The notes: generated by a model not told the origin, from the letters alone. A DNA stretch of 63,193 bases from Phycisphaerales bacterium (GCA_029213305.1 JARGPA010000010.1:56362-119554), one strand, 5' to 3'; positions 24,980 to 34,883 are shown, counted from the stretch's first letter. Numbers and translations: made by a program.

Positions 24980-25732
24980 CTATCCCCACAAACCTGCAGG
25001 GGGAGTGTCCAGATCGGGTTCGATGAGCGAAGGATCGTTATTCTTTGCAGAGTTGACCTTGCGTGAGACTCGATGTGCCGCGAGAACCCCATCTGGCGCG
25101 GAGACAAGTCGATCTGCGAGCTCTCGCGGTTCAGAGGTCCGATCGCACCAGGATGAAATGGATTCTGGTTCAAGGATAATTGGCATCCGATGATGGATGT
25201 CACTCATAAAATCATTTGCATCACAGGTGATGAGACTGAAGGAGTCAACCTCAGAATGTCCGTGTTCAGGATCGAGCCAGGTATCCCAGATCCCCGCGAG
25301 CATCATGGGTAGGCTATCAGCGCGTTTGATGTACCAGGGTTGTTTGGTTTTCTCTCCTGGGATGCGTTGCCATTCAAAGAACCCAGAAACGGGGAGAATG
25401 CATCGACGCGATCGAAACAAGCTTGCAAATGAGCGTTTGGATTCGATTGTTTCGCTTCGAGCATTGATCATTGAGCTTGCTCTTGATCGATCTTTCGACC
25501 ATGAAGGGATGAGTCCGAAATGAGCTTGCGTTACGATGGGCATACCATTCGTATGGTTATCGGTCGCCGATATTATTGTGGGATATTGAGTCGGCGAAGC
25601 GTTATATGTCGGTTTGAAGTTTGTCGCAAAGAGTTCGATAAGCTCTTTGTCGATCCCGAGAGCTTGATTGATGATTCTCTCGATGTGTTCGAGATCTTCG
25701 ATCTGAAATACTTGAGCAAATCGGCCGCACAT
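24980..25732 (-). CDS. SRAP-domain DNA-protein crosslink protein (HMCES/YedK family)
   Basis: The SRAP family caps abasic sites in single-stranded DNA by a covalent link through Cys2. The 250-residue protein starts 'MCGRFAQ' and carries Asn90 ('INARSET'), Glu120 ('SGFFEWQ') and His180 ('IHHRMPIIL'), the positions of the known active site. The start must be ATG 25732, because Cys2 has to become the N-terminus; longer frames are ruled out by this logic. No clear ribosome site precedes it. It is divergent from the FkbM gene, with 83 bases between, and lies 62 bases before the aldolase gene on the same strand. Confidence 0.9.
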   Translation of the reverse strand: MCGRFAQVFQIEDLEHIERIINQALGIDKELIELFATNFKPTYNASPTQYPTIISATDNHTNGMPIVTQAHFGLIPSWSKDRSRASSMINARSETIESKRSFASLFRSRRCILPVSGFFEWQRIPGEKTKQPWYIKRADSLPMMLAGIWDTWLDPEHGHSEVDSFSLITCDANDFMSDIHHRMPIILEPESISSWCDRTSEPRELADRLVSAPDGVLAAHRVSRKVNSAKNNDPSLIEPDLDTPPAGLWG

Positions 25733-25815
25733 GGGAGTATTGTCTTTCAGTAAAGTTGTGAGATGTTCGAAGTATATCAGCCGATAGTAAGGTTTAGGAA
25801 CTGAGGGCAACGCCG

Positions 25816-26718
25816 ATGAGTAATGGATTAAAAGTACTCTTACTACCGATCACAAGAAACGAGCTCCCAGGATGGGGTTGGTTTGTGGATCGGTTTGGGA
25901 AAATCGGTTACAAAGACGATCATCGATGGGCAAACGCGAAACCAAAGCTTGTCCGGGGTAAATGGCACGGCTACGAGATGAAACTTGACATGACGAACTG
26001 GTCTGCTCGTCATACCTATTTCCTTGGTCGATACTACGAACTACATATTCAGCTTCTACTGAATGCTGTGCTCAAGTCCGGAGATCGGATGATTGATATC
26101 GGGGCAAATGTAGGGATGATCACGCTCCACGCTGCTCATCTCGTTGGGCCCAACGGGAGGATTGACAGTTTCGAACCAAACCCAACTTGTCTCGCACAAC
26201 TCGAAGAAGTGATTTCACGAAATCACATCGAGCACATTCATGTTCATCCAATCGGATTATCTGATGCTCAAGCAGAGCTTGAACTCAAGCAAAATGATGC
26301 ACATACCGGGATCGGGACCTTTGCAGATGTGAACCCAGATGATGTTGTCTCAAGCACGATCGCACAAGTAAAGAAGGGCGACGATGTCTTTGCAAACGAC
26401 AAAAACGCTCCGAAGATTATTAAGATTGATGTTGAGGGATTTGAGTATCGCGCGCTCAAAGGGATGGAGCAAACGCTTCATTCGTGGAAATCAATGGTTG
26501 TCATGGAGATGCATGAACATCATCTCAATCGCGCAGGAACATCAACGCAAGAAGTTGGAGAGTTCATGACTGGACTCGGATATCGAGCGTTTGATGTGAA
26601 TGTGAAGAGAAAGCTCTTGAGATATAGCATTGATCTCATTCCAATTAACGATCTTGCTTCACTCAATACATGCAGAGATGTGCTTTGGACTGCTCACGAA
26701 GGGCATCCGCTCGATTAA
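25816..26718 (+). CDS. FkbM-family SAM-dependent methyltransferase
   Basis: This 300-residue protein has the FkbM methyltransferase core: the SAM loop 'MIDIGANVGMITLHAA' (~93-108), the acidic 'SFEPNPTCLAQLEE' strand, 'GLSDAQAELEL' and 'IKIDVEGFEYRALKGM'. Family members often methylate sugar hydroxyls in polysaccharides or glycolipids. The start is ATG 25816 with GAGGG nine bases upstream. Its stop overlaps the stop of the converging exostosin-like gene within TTAA (26715-26718). Neighbouring glycosyltransferases support a role in surface glycan modification. Confidence 0.88.
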   Translation: MSNGLKVLLLPITRNELPGWGWFVDRFGKIGYKDDHRWANAKPKLVRGKWHGYEMKLDMTNWSARHTYFLGRYYELHIQLLLNAVLKSGDRMIDIGANVGMITLHAAHLVGPNGRIDSFEPNPTCLAQLEEVISRNHIEHIHVHPIGLSDAQAELELKQNDAHTGIGTFADVNPDDVVSSTIAQVKKGDDVFANDKNAPKIIKIDVEGFEYRALKGMEQTLHSWKSMVVMEMHEHHLNRAGTSTQEVGEFMTGLGYRAFDVNVKRKLLRYSIDLIPINDLASLNTCRDVLWTAHEGHPLD

Positions 26719-27764
26719 TCATTCTGGAATATCCGACTTGCTCGTTGACGCAAACGAGATTGGATGAGCGATGTCTTTCGTGGACCCAACCGGTAATAGC
26801 GAGCACAGATTTTCTGTTTTCGAGCAGAAGATTTTTTTTGATCTAACACGAGCAATGCAAGACGGACAATTTCAAGCCCAAGCTTTGAAGGGCTGTAAAA
26901 CTCTTCCCATGCTTTTCTTGCTAGTTCTCCCATCGATTCCCATTGTGGTTCTCTTGAAGAGAGAATTGTCGGGAGTTGTCCGATTTGTGATTGGCGCACT
27001 CGAATAGAAAACTTGCTCCAATCAGGTCCGGGTGGGGGTGACCAAGAGTCTGCAATGATGACAGGCACTCGCGCAACTTGCATCGATTCAAAGATTCGAT
27101 AACTCGACGATCCAGTCCCTCGTGGACAAAGAACGAATTTGGATTTGGTCATATCCGTCACAAACTGTTTCTTTAAACTCTGATGAGTTTCAGTGTCATT
27201 CGCGCGCAATGAACCAACAAATGCATCACTCGAATCGATTGCTTGTATGGAGTCCCAATGTTGTTCTTGAGCAAGTCTCACAAGTTGTTGACGGATCGGT
27301 TTGCGGCGACAGCCTCCAATGAATGACGCAAGACGCACGGGATCTATCTCGCTCAACTCAGGTAGATCAAGAAACGGATTGAGTTGCGCTAGGTACGGAG
27401 ATCCGATGCATCCGAGTCGCTTCGCCCATTTATGTGGGATTGATGGGTACAACCCAGGTACAGATGGGTTTGGGTGATCAGTGCCGTTATGAATCACGCA
27501 TTTGTGCTTTAACTTGCGATAGATCGGATCATTCAGCACATGAGCGGATACATCAGTTGTATCTTTACTTGCTTTGTGTGATTCTGCAAAGACGATAAGG
27601 TCTGCATTATCAGTATCGGTAGTGAGTGAAATGGATTGTTGAGTACCCTTGTTTGCAAGGATTCCTGCATTGATCTGTTGAATGAGAAAGTCCATAGCGT
27701 TCAAATCGCCTGCGCTTTTGGTTGCTTGCGATTGAGTTGTTGCGGTTACACACACGCGGACCAT
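26715..27764 (-). CDS. Exostosin-family (GT47-like) glycosyltransferase
   Basis: This 349-residue cytosolic protein has the exostosin-domain hallmark near the C-terminal third, 'SKFVLCPRGTGSSSYRIFES', followed by 'VARVPVIIADSWSPPPG', which forms the nucleotide-sugar site of GT47 enzymes. I choose ATG 27764 because GGAG stands six bases before it; the first ATG at 27776 lacks a ribosome site. It lies 51 bases after another glycosyltransferase gene on the same strand and overlaps the FkbM stop. The group probably builds or decorates an extracellular polysaccharide. Donor and acceptor are unknown. Confidence 0.8.
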   Translation of the reverse strand: MVRVCVTATTQSQATKSAGDLNAMDFLIQQINAGILANKGTQQSISLTTDTDNADLIVFAESHKASKDTTDVSAHVLNDPIYRKLKHKCVIHNGTDHPNPSVPGLYPSIPHKWAKRLGCIGSPYLAQLNPFLDLPELSEIDPVRLASFIGGCRRKPIRQQLVRLAQEQHWDSIQAIDSSDAFVGSLRANDTETHQSLKKQFVTDMTKSKFVLCPRGTGSSSYRIFESMQVARVPVIIADSWSPPPGPDWSKFSIRVRQSQIGQLPTILSSREPQWESMGELARKAWEEFYSPSKLGLEIVRLALLVLDQKKSSARKQKICARYYRLGPRKTSLIQSRLRQRASRIFQND

Positions 27765-27815
27765 CTGGCTCTCCATTTTGCATTTAGTTGTTAGAAGGGT
27801 GCTCGTTTTGTAACT

Positions 27816-28955
27816 CTATTGTTGGTTTTCAGAAATTCCTAAACAGTCACCAAGCGTATCAACAAATCGGGCAGATGTGTAATACTCAGAAAGGACTCTG
27901 CGAGCATTTGCAACAATCTTCTTTGCTTTGTTCGGATTTGACAAGCACTCTTCTACTTTATCGGCTGCGTCGCTGTAGTCCCATGCAACAGGAATGTAAG
28001 TTTCGTTCGCGATGTAGATATTGGGTTCTGTTGTTACATGTGACATATCAGGTTTGACAAGCAATGCACCGCACGCGATTGCTTCGTAATCTCTGAAACA
28101 GACTTCTCCCCATCCGAATGGAGAGAACACGACTTTGCTTGAGCAGAGTTCAAGGAAGTATTTTTTTCGAGAAACTCGGCCGATGGTGCTCATGCGATAC
28201 TTTGATTTGAGCGGATCGAGGGCTTCGATTCCCTTTGCTCTTGAGAACTGGTACCATTCTTGTTTTTGCCCGGGTTTGCCCAACCCGCCGATGCGTTGAT
28301 GGATATCAATTCGACGCAAACTCCATGGGATTGGAACTCGCTTTGTCCAATTGAGAATCTGTTCATAGCGAGGCGTTATCCCAAGGTTCCATCCGGAAAC
28401 AAGTTTGTGGGCATGAGCAGCAGGTATCTTCGAACCAAAGTGCCAGTCTTCGAGTTCGAAACCCCAGGTATCTGCGACAAAGTCTGCAAACGCGAATCCA
28501 GAGCGATATTCATGCTCATAACCAGATAGATCCGAGAGTGTCTGGCGCTTGATGTATCGATCGACATGGGCCATCGCGGAAAAATGAGGCGAACAAGTCG
28601 GTGCATAATAATCGAGCATCACAATTTTGGTTTCGGATAACCCTGCTCTTTGAATCAGTGCTCGGGTTTGATCGAACCACGCACAAAGCTCCTGTGGGTC
28701 TTCAGACCAGTGAGGCATGACTAGAATATGAGAGAGTTGATTGTTGCTTGTTAAAACACGATCGATTACAGAAGTCCTCTCTTGAGGGCTTTGTGTCGCT
28801 GAATTGATGACTTCGAGTTGGAGATTCGACTCAATCTGGGTGCGATACATCTCGAAGGGCATGATTTGATGCCCGTCTGGGGTGCCAAAGCCTTGGCTTC
28901 TCGATAGGAGGAGTGCTTGTTTCAATCGAATCTTTCGGATATTCGAGGCCTTCAA
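27816..28955 (-). CDS. Glycosyltransferase with Glyco_trans_1_2-like C-terminus
   Basis: This 379-residue protein carries near its C-terminus 'KVVFSPFGWGEVCFRDYEA' and 'CGALLVKPDM', a pattern seen in the C-terminal domain of GT-B enzymes of the Glyco_trans_1_2 and related families, preceded by 'RIGGLGKPG'-type loop sequence. The N-terminal half has no clear motif. The start is uncertain: TTG 28955 is the first possible codon and has no ribosome site, and ATG 28862 is an alternative. TACCAT (complement of 29004-29009) could be its promoter. It is divergent from leuS and co-directional with the exostosin-like gene, so I infer a surface glycan role. Confidence 0.65.
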   Translation of the reverse strand: MKASNIRKIRLKQALLLSRSQGFGTPDGHQIMPFEMYRTQIESNLQLEVINSATQSPQERTSVIDRVLTSNNQLSHILVMPHWSEDPQELCAWFDQTRALIQRAGLSETKIVMLDYYAPTCSPHFSAMAHVDRYIKRQTLSDLSGYEHEYRSGFAFADFVADTWGFELEDWHFGSKIPAAHAHKLVSGWNLGITPRYEQILNWTKRVPIPWSLRRIDIHQRIGGLGKPGQKQEWYQFSRAKGIEALDPLKSKYRMSTIGRVSRKKYFLELCSSKVVFSPFGWGEVCFRDYEAIACGALLVKPDMSHVTTEPNIYIANETYIPVAWDYSDAADKVEECLSNPNKAKKIVANARRVLSEYYTSARFVDTLGDCLGISENQQ

Positions 28956-29034
28956 TGAGCATTTTGGGTGTGCTAATCCGGCTTCCAGATGGGTTGTTCT
29001 GCGATGGTATCGGCTCTTTTGGGGAGAGTTGTCC

Positions 29035-29040
29035 TAGACT
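29035..29040 (+). promoter_or_regulatory. Candidate -10 element (leuS)
   Basis: TAGACT ends eight bases before the leuS ATG at 29049. No Shine-Dalgarno sequence lies in between. Confidence 0.35.
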
Positions 29041-29048
29041 CATCGACC

Positions 29049-31901
29049 ATGAGTCAATCAGAGCAACAACAGACAGAAACAGTGCCTACAAGCCGATATG
29101 ACGCGGCGATGGCTCAAGTGATCGAGACCCGTTGGCAACAATGGTGGGACGAACAAGGGACCTATGTCCAACCCAATCCGGGGGAAGATGGGTTCGATGG
29201 TTCGAAGCCGAAATATTTCTGTCTAGATATGTTCCCATACCCATCAGGAGCAGGTCTCCATGTAGGGCACCCTGAGGGGTATACCGCAACGGATATCATT
29301 TGTCGTTATAAGAAGATGAAGGGGTTTAATGTACTCCATCCGATGGGTTGGGACGCGTTTGGATTGCCTGCAGAGCAGTATGCGATTCAGACTGGTGTTC
29401 ATCCAGAAGTGACAACGAAGACGGCGATTGATAACTTTCGAAGACAACTCCAACGATTCGGTTTTTGCTATGACTGGACGCGTGAGTTTGGAACAATTGA
29501 TCCAGAATACTATCGCTGGACACAATGGGTGTTCTTGAAAGTCTATCACTCTTGGTTCGATCCAGAAGCAGACGGCGGATTGGGTAAGGCGCGTCCGATT
29601 AATGACTTAATCAAGGAATTTGTTGACGGCGTGCGTCCTGTGAAACTCAACCCAAACGCGGTTGAGTATACAGGTGCAGGGGACTTGCCCGACGGCACTG
29701 ATGCGGGGCCTTGGGAAACACTCGACAACGAAACGCGCAAAGCAGTCGTTGATTCATATCGATTAGCATATCTGTCGCAACAGACAGTAAACTGGTGCCC
29801 GAAGTTGGGGACAGCACTCGCAAACGAAGAAGTAAAGGATGGTCTCTCAGAACGAGGAAACTATCCAGTGTTTCGCAAGCCTTTGCGTCAGTGGATGTTC
29901 AGAATCACTGCGTATGCGGATCGATTGTTGGATGGGTTGTCAGATTTGGATTGGCCCAACTCCACTAAAACACAACAAGCAGAATGGATCGGTCGATCTG
30001 AAGGCGCTGAAATCGGATTCCCGATTGTACTCCCAGGCGGATTAGAGATGGGTGAATCTCTTCGCGTCTTTACAACGCGTCCAGATACGATTTATGGCGC
30101 GACTTATATGGTTGTTGCTCCTGAACATGGTCTCGTGGAGATGGCGATCGAGTTCGCAGGTGAGGATACTGATTGCGACAAGATTAATGAGTATGTCAAG
30201 ACCGCTTCGAATCGTTCAGACATTGAGCGTCAAGAAAACAAAGAAAAGACCGGGGTGTTCCTTGGGTTGCATGTACGCAACCCTGTCACTGAAGAGTTGA
30301 TCCCTGTGTGGACTGCGGATTATGTCATGATGAGTTATGGCACAGGCGCCATTATGGCGGTGCCTGCTCAAGATCAAAGGGACTGGGACTTTGCCAAGGA
30401 GTTCGATCTTCCGATTGTCAGGACAGTAACGCCTCCAGAAGACTTTGACGGCGAGGCGTATACCGGGGATGGCCCGGCGATGAACTCTGAGATTCTCAAC
30501 GGATTACATATCGAAGAAGCAAAGAACAAGATGATCGATTGGCTCACAAAGCACAAGATCGGTGCACATCGTGTCAACTTCAAGTTGCGAGATTGGTTGT
30601 TCTCTCGTCAACGATACTGGGGAGAACCATTCCCGATTGTCTTCGATGATTTCGGGAATCACCACGGGGTGAGTGAAGATTCGTTACCTGTGAAACTCCC
30701 TCCGTTGACAGACTATCAACCGGTTGAATCAGATACCCCGATGCCGTTGTTAGGGAAAGCTACAGATTGGGTTGAGACAACCGCAGGCAAAGCAGGCGTT
30801 GATGGGATGCACTCTGATTCCAAAGTTCGACGCGAAACCAACACAATGCCAGGTTGGGCAGGGTCGTGTTGGTATTACTTGCGTTATTGCGACAATAAGA
30901 ATAACGATCAACTGATCGGGGATGCAGCGCAAGACTACTGGATGGGTGAGGGCGGCGTGGACCTATACATCGGAGGCAACGAACACGCGGTGCTCCATTT
31001 GTTGTACGCTCGGTTCTGGCACATGGTGATGTATGATCTTGATGTTGTTAAAAGCAAAGAACCATTTCGTAAGTTGTTCCATCAAGGAATGATTACGAGT
31101 CATGCGTACCAACGATCGAACAAAGCGCTTGTACCCATTGATGAAGTTGAGAACCGAGGTACAGAAGAGCAACCAGTATACATTGAGATTGCGGACAACA
31201 CTCCGGTTGAACGGATTGTCGCGAAGATGTCGAAAACGCTCAAGAATGTGGTTAACCCAGATGATGTCATCGCGGAGTACGGCGCTGATACATTTAGGTT
31301 GTACGAGATGTACATGGGGCCTTTGGAAGCATCCAAACCTTGGAATACACGAGACATTGTTGGGTTGTATCGCTTGGTTCAGAAGATCTGGCGCTTGTGC
31401 ATTGACGAGTCGACAGGCGAGTTGAGAATCACAGACAATGCAGAAGATACGGTTGAAAAACAACTCCATCGCATGATTGCAAAAGTCGGGAGTGATATTG
31501 AGAAGCTCAGCTTTAACACAGCTATCGCGGCGATGTTTGAGTTTGTTAATGTTGCAAAGGTATTAACAAAAGATCAGATGGAGCGATTCGTTCGAGTGAT
31601 CGGTCCGTTTGTTCCTCACGTTTCAGAAGAACTCTGGCACAAGCTAGGCAACGAATCGTCTGTTGCGATTGCAGAATGGCCTAACTTCGAAGAGTCCATG
31701 CTCGTTGACGACGAGATCGAAATCCCAATCCAAGTGATGGGAAAACTACGATCAAAGTTGCATGTGTCTCGCGACACGGATGCGAAGGAACTCGAAGCGT
31801 TAGCGCTTGCAGACGAGCGAATCAAAGAACTGATCGAAGGGAAAACCGTCCGCAAGGTCGTTGTAGTTCCAGGTCGATTAGTCAACATTGTTGCAAACTG
31901 A
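29049..31901 (+). CDS. leuS: Leucyl-tRNA synthetase
   Basis: This 950-residue class Ia synthetase charges tRNA-Leu. The HIGH-type motif is in 'PYPSGAGLHVGHPEG' (~62-76). The CP1 editing domain is present, with the threonine-rich 'VFTTRPDTIYGATY' and 'GTGAIMAVPAQDQRDW' motifs. The tRNA-binding C-terminus ends 'VRKVVVVPGRLVNIVAN'. The catalytic loop reads 'KMSKT' (~727), with Thr in place of the last Ser. I start at ATG 29049; a frame to 28989 would add 20 unconserved residues. There is no ribosome site, and TAGACT eight bases upstream suggests a very short or absent leader. purB follows after 40 bases. Confidence 0.95.
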   Translation: MSQSEQQQTETVPTSRYDAAMAQVIETRWQQWWDEQGTYVQPNPGEDGFDGSKPKYFCLDMFPYPSGAGLHVGHPEGYTATDIICRYKKMKGFNVLHPMGWDAFGLPAEQYAIQTGVHPEVTTKTAIDNFRRQLQRFGFCYDWTREFGTIDPEYYRWTQWVFLKVYHSWFDPEADGGLGKARPINDLIKEFVDGVRPVKLNPNAVEYTGAGDLPDGTDAGPWETLDNETRKAVVDSYRLAYLSQQTVNWCPKLGTALANEEVKDGLSERGNYPVFRKPLRQWMFRITAYADRLLDGLSDLDWPNSTKTQQAEWIGRSEGAEIGFPIVLPGGLEMGESLRVFTTRPDTIYGATYMVVAPEHGLVEMAIEFAGEDTDCDKINEYVKTASNRSDIERQENKEKTGVFLGLHVRNPVTEELIPVWTADYVMMSYGTGAIMAVPAQDQRDWDFAKEFDLPIVRTVTPPEDFDGEAYTGDGPAMNSEILNGLHIEEAKNKMIDWLTKHKIGAHRVNFKLRDWLFSRQRYWGEPFPIVFDDFGNHHGVSEDSLPVKLPPLTDYQPVESDTPMPLLGKATDWVETTAGKAGVDGMHSDSKVRRETNTMPGWAGSCWYYLRYCDNKNNDQLIGDAAQDYWMGEGGVDLYIGGNEHAVLHLLYARFWHMVMYDLDVVKSKEPFRKLFHQGMITSHAYQRSNKALVPIDEVENRGTEEQPVYIEIADNTPVERIVAKMSKTLKNVVNPDDVIAEYGADTFRLYEMYMGPLEASKPWNTRDIVGLYRLVQKIWRLCIDESTGELRITDNAEDTVEKQLHRMIAKVGSDIEKLSFNTAIAAMFEFVNVAKVLTKDQMERFVRVIGPFVPHVSEELWHKLGNESSVAIAEWPNFEESMLVDDEIEIPIQVMGKLRSKLHVSRDTDAKELEALALADERIKELIEGKTVRKVVVVPGRLVNIVAN

Positions 31902-31941
31902 TTACATTTTTAATACTTCATTTCTCAGGAATGGAATCGCG

Positions 31942-33483
31942 ATGACAAACCCACACGATACCTATACCTCTCCTTTGGCAGCTCGTAACGCATCTCCAGA
32001 GATGTGCAAGATCTGGTCTCCTCGTCATAAGTTTACAACTTGGCGCAAGATCTGGCTCGCAGTTGCAGAAGCGCAACAAGCGTGCGGACTCGATATCACC
32101 GATGAGCAACTCGACGAGATGCGTGCGCATATTGAAGTTACTGATGAGGACATGGTGCTTGCAGCGAAGTATGAACGCGAGCTGCGTCATGATGTGATGG
32201 CGCATGTACATGTGTATGGAGATCGATGTCCAAGCGCACGCGGGATTATTCATCTTGGGTGCACGAGCCAGGATGTAGTGTGTAATGGAGATCTGCTCGC
32301 ACTGAATGAAGCTCGCAATTTGATTATTGAAAAACTTGAGCGAGCGATATATGGATTGGGTATTGAAGCGGATAAGACAAAGGAAATACCAACGCTCGGT
32401 TTTACGCATTATCAGCCGGCGCAGCCGACAACCGTCGGACGTCGATTTGCAGGTTGGGCATATGATTTGTCGCTATTCGAGGATCGAATGTCTACAGGTT
32501 ATCCGCTTGCTGATATGCGTGGATTGCGTGGAGCAACAGGAACACAAGCTTCATTTTTAAAGCTCTTTGATAATGATTCTGAACGAGTTGATCTTTTGGA
32601 GTTTAAGTTCCTTGCTGCTCTCGGAGAGTTGGGATATGGAGATGGTGTAAACGCTGAGCCTAGTCAGTTGTGTAAAGAGTTTGACGAGGCATTATCGGAG
32701 AATCCGTTGAGTGAAATAGCCCGACAAGCAACATTCGATTTGACAGGGCAAACATATCCGCGCGTGTACGACACCATGATTCTTGCTGATCTTGCATCTG
32801 TTGCGTCTGTCTTGCACAAAATCGCAACCGACATTCGCCTCCTCTCCAATCGCAAGGAAATCGACGAACCATTTGGCAAGTCCCAGATTGGCTCGTCTGC
32901 GATGCCTTATAAACGCAACCCGATGAAGTGCGAACGTATCTGTGGTCTTACTCGATTTGTGATGAATCTTGTAGGGAATGCGTACGACACCGCGGCGACG
33001 CAGTGGCTTGAGCGCACGCTCGATGATTCATCGAATCGTCGCTTGTCGCTCCCCGAAGCATTCTTGGCTTTAGATGGTGCGTTGGATCTGATGCACACGG
33101 TTGCAGACGGATTGATCGTCAATGAAGCGATGGTTAAACGGAACCTGATGGCGGAGCTCCCGTTCATGGCGACAGAGAATATCATGATGGAAGCAGTCAA
33201 GCTTGGGCGCGATCGTCAAGATGTTCACGAAGCGATCCGTGTGCACTCGATGGCCGCCGGACAAGTCGTCAAGCAAGAAGGTAAGGACAACGATTTGCTT
33301 GATCGACTCAAGAGCGAACCATTGCTCGAAGGGATCGACATTGATTCACATCTTGATCCGATGGCCTACATCGGACGATCGGTTGAACAAACCGAACGAT
33401 TCATCAAAGAAGTCGTCGAACCAATGCGTGAACGATACAGCGACGAGCTTGTTTCACTTGGAAGCGCCGATCGCGGCGTATGA
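31942..33483 (+). CDS. purB: Adenylosuccinate lyase
   Basis: This 513-residue lyase acts twice in purine synthesis, releasing fumarate from SAICAR and from adenylosuccinate. The superfamily signature 'SSAMPYKRNPMKCE' (~318-331) is intact, and 'HLGCTSQDVVCNGD' and 'GFTHYQPAQPTTVGRR' supply the other active-site segments. The length and 'YDTMILADLASVASV' region are closer to the longer, eukaryote-like ADSL branch than to the ~430-residue B. subtilis type. The start is ATG 31942, with AGGA about ten bases upstream. It is co-directional with leuS (40 bases apart) and converges with the MgtC gene; a GC-rich hairpin covers its last codons. Confidence 0.93.
   Translation: MTNPHDTYTSPLAARNASPEMCKIWSPRHKFTTWRKIWLAVAEAQQACGLDITDEQLDEMRAHIEVTDEDMVLAAKYERELRHDVMAHVHVYGDRCPSARGIIHLGCTSQDVVCNGDLLALNEARNLIIEKLERAIYGLGIEADKTKEIPTLGFTHYQPAQPTTVGRRFAGWAYDLSLFEDRMSTGYPLADMRGLRGATGTQASFLKLFDNDSERVDLLEFKFLAALGELGYGDGVNAEPSQLCKEFDEALSENPLSEIARQATFDLTGQTYPRVYDTMILADLASVASVLHKIATDIRLLSNRKEIDEPFGKSQIGSSAMPYKRNPMKCERICGLTRFVMNLVGNAYDTAATQWLERTLDDSSNRRLSLPEAFLALDGALDLMHTVADGLIVNEAMVKRNLMAELPFMATENIMMEAVKLGRDRQDVHEAIRVHSMAAGQVVKQEGKDNDLLDRLKSEPLLEGIDIDSHLDPMAYIGRSVEQTERFIKEVVEPMRERYSDELVSLGSADRGV
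33465..33478. terminator. Small GC hairpin just before the purB stop
   Basis: CGCCG (33465-33469) and CGGCG (33474-33478) pair around ATCG, three bases before the stop codon. A T-rich stretch with five T's follows at about 33494-33498. It may help end the purB message, but it also encodes the last residues, so the call is tentative. Confidence 0.3.
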
Positions 33484-33503
33484 TTTCGAGTTTTTGAAAA
33501 CAA

Positions 33504-34037
33504 CTATTTGCTGTCGTCGAGATCGTCTTCGTATATCGCGGTTCCCTTTAACATCGCAAAGACCCATGGGGTCCAAAGGGTGACGAATGCGATTGAGAAT
33601 AAGAAGAATCCGATCATGAACTCTCCAACGCCACAAGCGGCGCCGATCGCGGCAACAACCCAGATCGAAGCAGCGGTTGTGAGTCCTTTGATTGAACGCT
33701 TTGAGTGGAGAATCGCACCAGCGCCCAAGAAACCTACACCTGAAATGATGTAGGCCAACACTCGGGTTGGATCAGCGCGGATGATTTCATTGTCGGCGCT
33801 TGAGGCGATGAGTTGTTGACCCAAGAGCGCGAATGCAGATGCGCCGGCGCCGATGAGGACCATTGTCCTGATCCCTGCTGGTTTTTCGGAACGACCACGT
33901 TCCCAACCGAGTAGGCCACCAAAGATAGCGCCGAGGAGAAGCCTGAAAAGGACTTCCATCTTCTCTTCGTTGCTGACATTCCAATCTACTAATTGCGCGG
34001 GTTGAAAATCGTTGAGTATCGAAAGAATAAAGTGCAT
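33504..34037 (-). CDS. MgtC/SapB family membrane protein
   Basis: This 177-residue inner-membrane protein has about five helices. The MgtC family pattern is clear: 'LLGAIFGGLLGWERG' followed by 'KPAGIRTMVLIGAGASAFALLG', then 'RVLAYIISGVGFLGAGAIL' and 'GLTTAASIWVVAAIGAACGVG'. Family members take part in Mg2+ limitation and ATP synthase control in pathogens, while functions in free-living bacteria are unclear. It lacks the C-terminal ACT-like domain of long MgtC, so it is the short SapB-like form. I start at ATG 34037; a TTG at 34064 is in frame. It lies 48 bases downstream of the dockerin gene and converges with purB. Confidence 0.88.
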   Translation of the reverse strand: MHFILSILNDFQPAQLVDWNVSNEEKMEVLFRLLLGAIFGGLLGWERGRSEKPAGIRTMVLIGAGASAFALLGQQLIASSADNEIIRADPTRVLAYIISGVGFLGAGAILHSKRSIKGLTTAASIWVVAAIGAACGVGEFMIGFFLFSIAFVTLWTPWVFAMLKGTAIYEDDLDDSK

Positions 34038-34085
34038 TTCGATATTGTCACCGATTTGAGTCAAAATTGCAAGCCAACTCGTTGG

Positions 34086-34883
34086 TTATGGACATCCTGA
34101 TGAGAAGAGGGTCAGGAATGTTGAGATATCAAAGAAGTTGAATTGGCCATCGTCGTTGAGATCCGCAACTGAATCTTGAGCGGCGAAGAGGGATAAGAAC
34201 GCAGAAACATCGAAGAAGTTGAGTTGGCCGTCACCAGTGATGTCTGCGATACATTGTGCAGCTGGTTCCCCTGTTGCACGAACCATCCATGCGCCGATAA
34301 ATGCGCTCTCAGACATGTGGAGTATGAATGGGGATGATCCGAGATCGTTGAGATTCTCTTCTGGGTTATAGAAAAGCCAGCTTTGGGTGCCTGCGGATGG
34401 GGAGTTCGGGTCCATTGAACATGGATTTGCACGATTGAGTACATCCATGACGACCGCTACGAAGAAGACGCCTTCGACTTGGGTTGCTTGGATTGGGTAA
34501 TCAACAAACTCTCCGAATCCAGTGTCTTGCCATTGAACGACGGTTGTTGAGAGCAGAACAGCGTCGCTTGGGTCGTGATCGTTGTTTGGATCGCTCAGGA
34601 TTGCCAGAGTGACGACATCTGACCCGATTGTTCCTGAGTTGTCCTCGATATCGCCGTAGGAAACGGAGACATTGTTGATCAGTTCGCCGCCTGTGACGGT
34701 GTCGAACGAGTTGATCCAAGTGACATTTGCATCGAACCCTGCGGGTCCGATGTTGAATGATCCAACTCCAGTATCGAGGATGTAATCGACTTGTTGAGCG
34801 GAGCAAACAGATGACGAAGCAAAGGTTGCGCCGAGAACGAACATTCGAAGTACGGCACAAGTATGGGTCGAGATGGATTGCAT
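34086..34883 (-). CDS. Secreted protein with GC-type dockerin pair
   Basis: This 265-residue secreted protein has a signal peptide (cleavage near 'SSVCSAQ', residue ~30), a central beta-rich domain of ~150 residues, and a C-terminal module made of two dockerin-like calcium repeats, 'ADITGDGQLNFFDVSAFL' and 'ADLNDDGQFNFFDISTFL', bracketed by Cys ('QCIAD' and 'SGCP') that can form a disulfide. Such modules are typical of Phycisphaerae secreted proteins and probably act in cell-surface attachment. The start is ATG 34883, six bases after GGAG; upstream in-frame codons would give no signal peptide. No cohesin gene is seen in the window. Confidence 0.85.
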   Translation of the reverse strand: MQSISTHTCAVLRMFVLGATFASSSVCSAQQVDYILDTGVGSFNIGPAGFDANVTWINSFDTVTGGELINNVSVSYGDIEDNSGTIGSDVVTLAILSDPNNDHDPSDAVLLSTTVVQWQDTGFGEFVDYPIQATQVEGVFFVAVVMDVLNRANPCSMDPNSPSAGTQSWLFYNPEENLNDLGSSPFILHMSESAFIGAWMVRATGEPAAQCIADITGDGQLNFFDVSAFLSLFAAQDSVADLNDDGQFNFFDISTFLTLFSSGCP

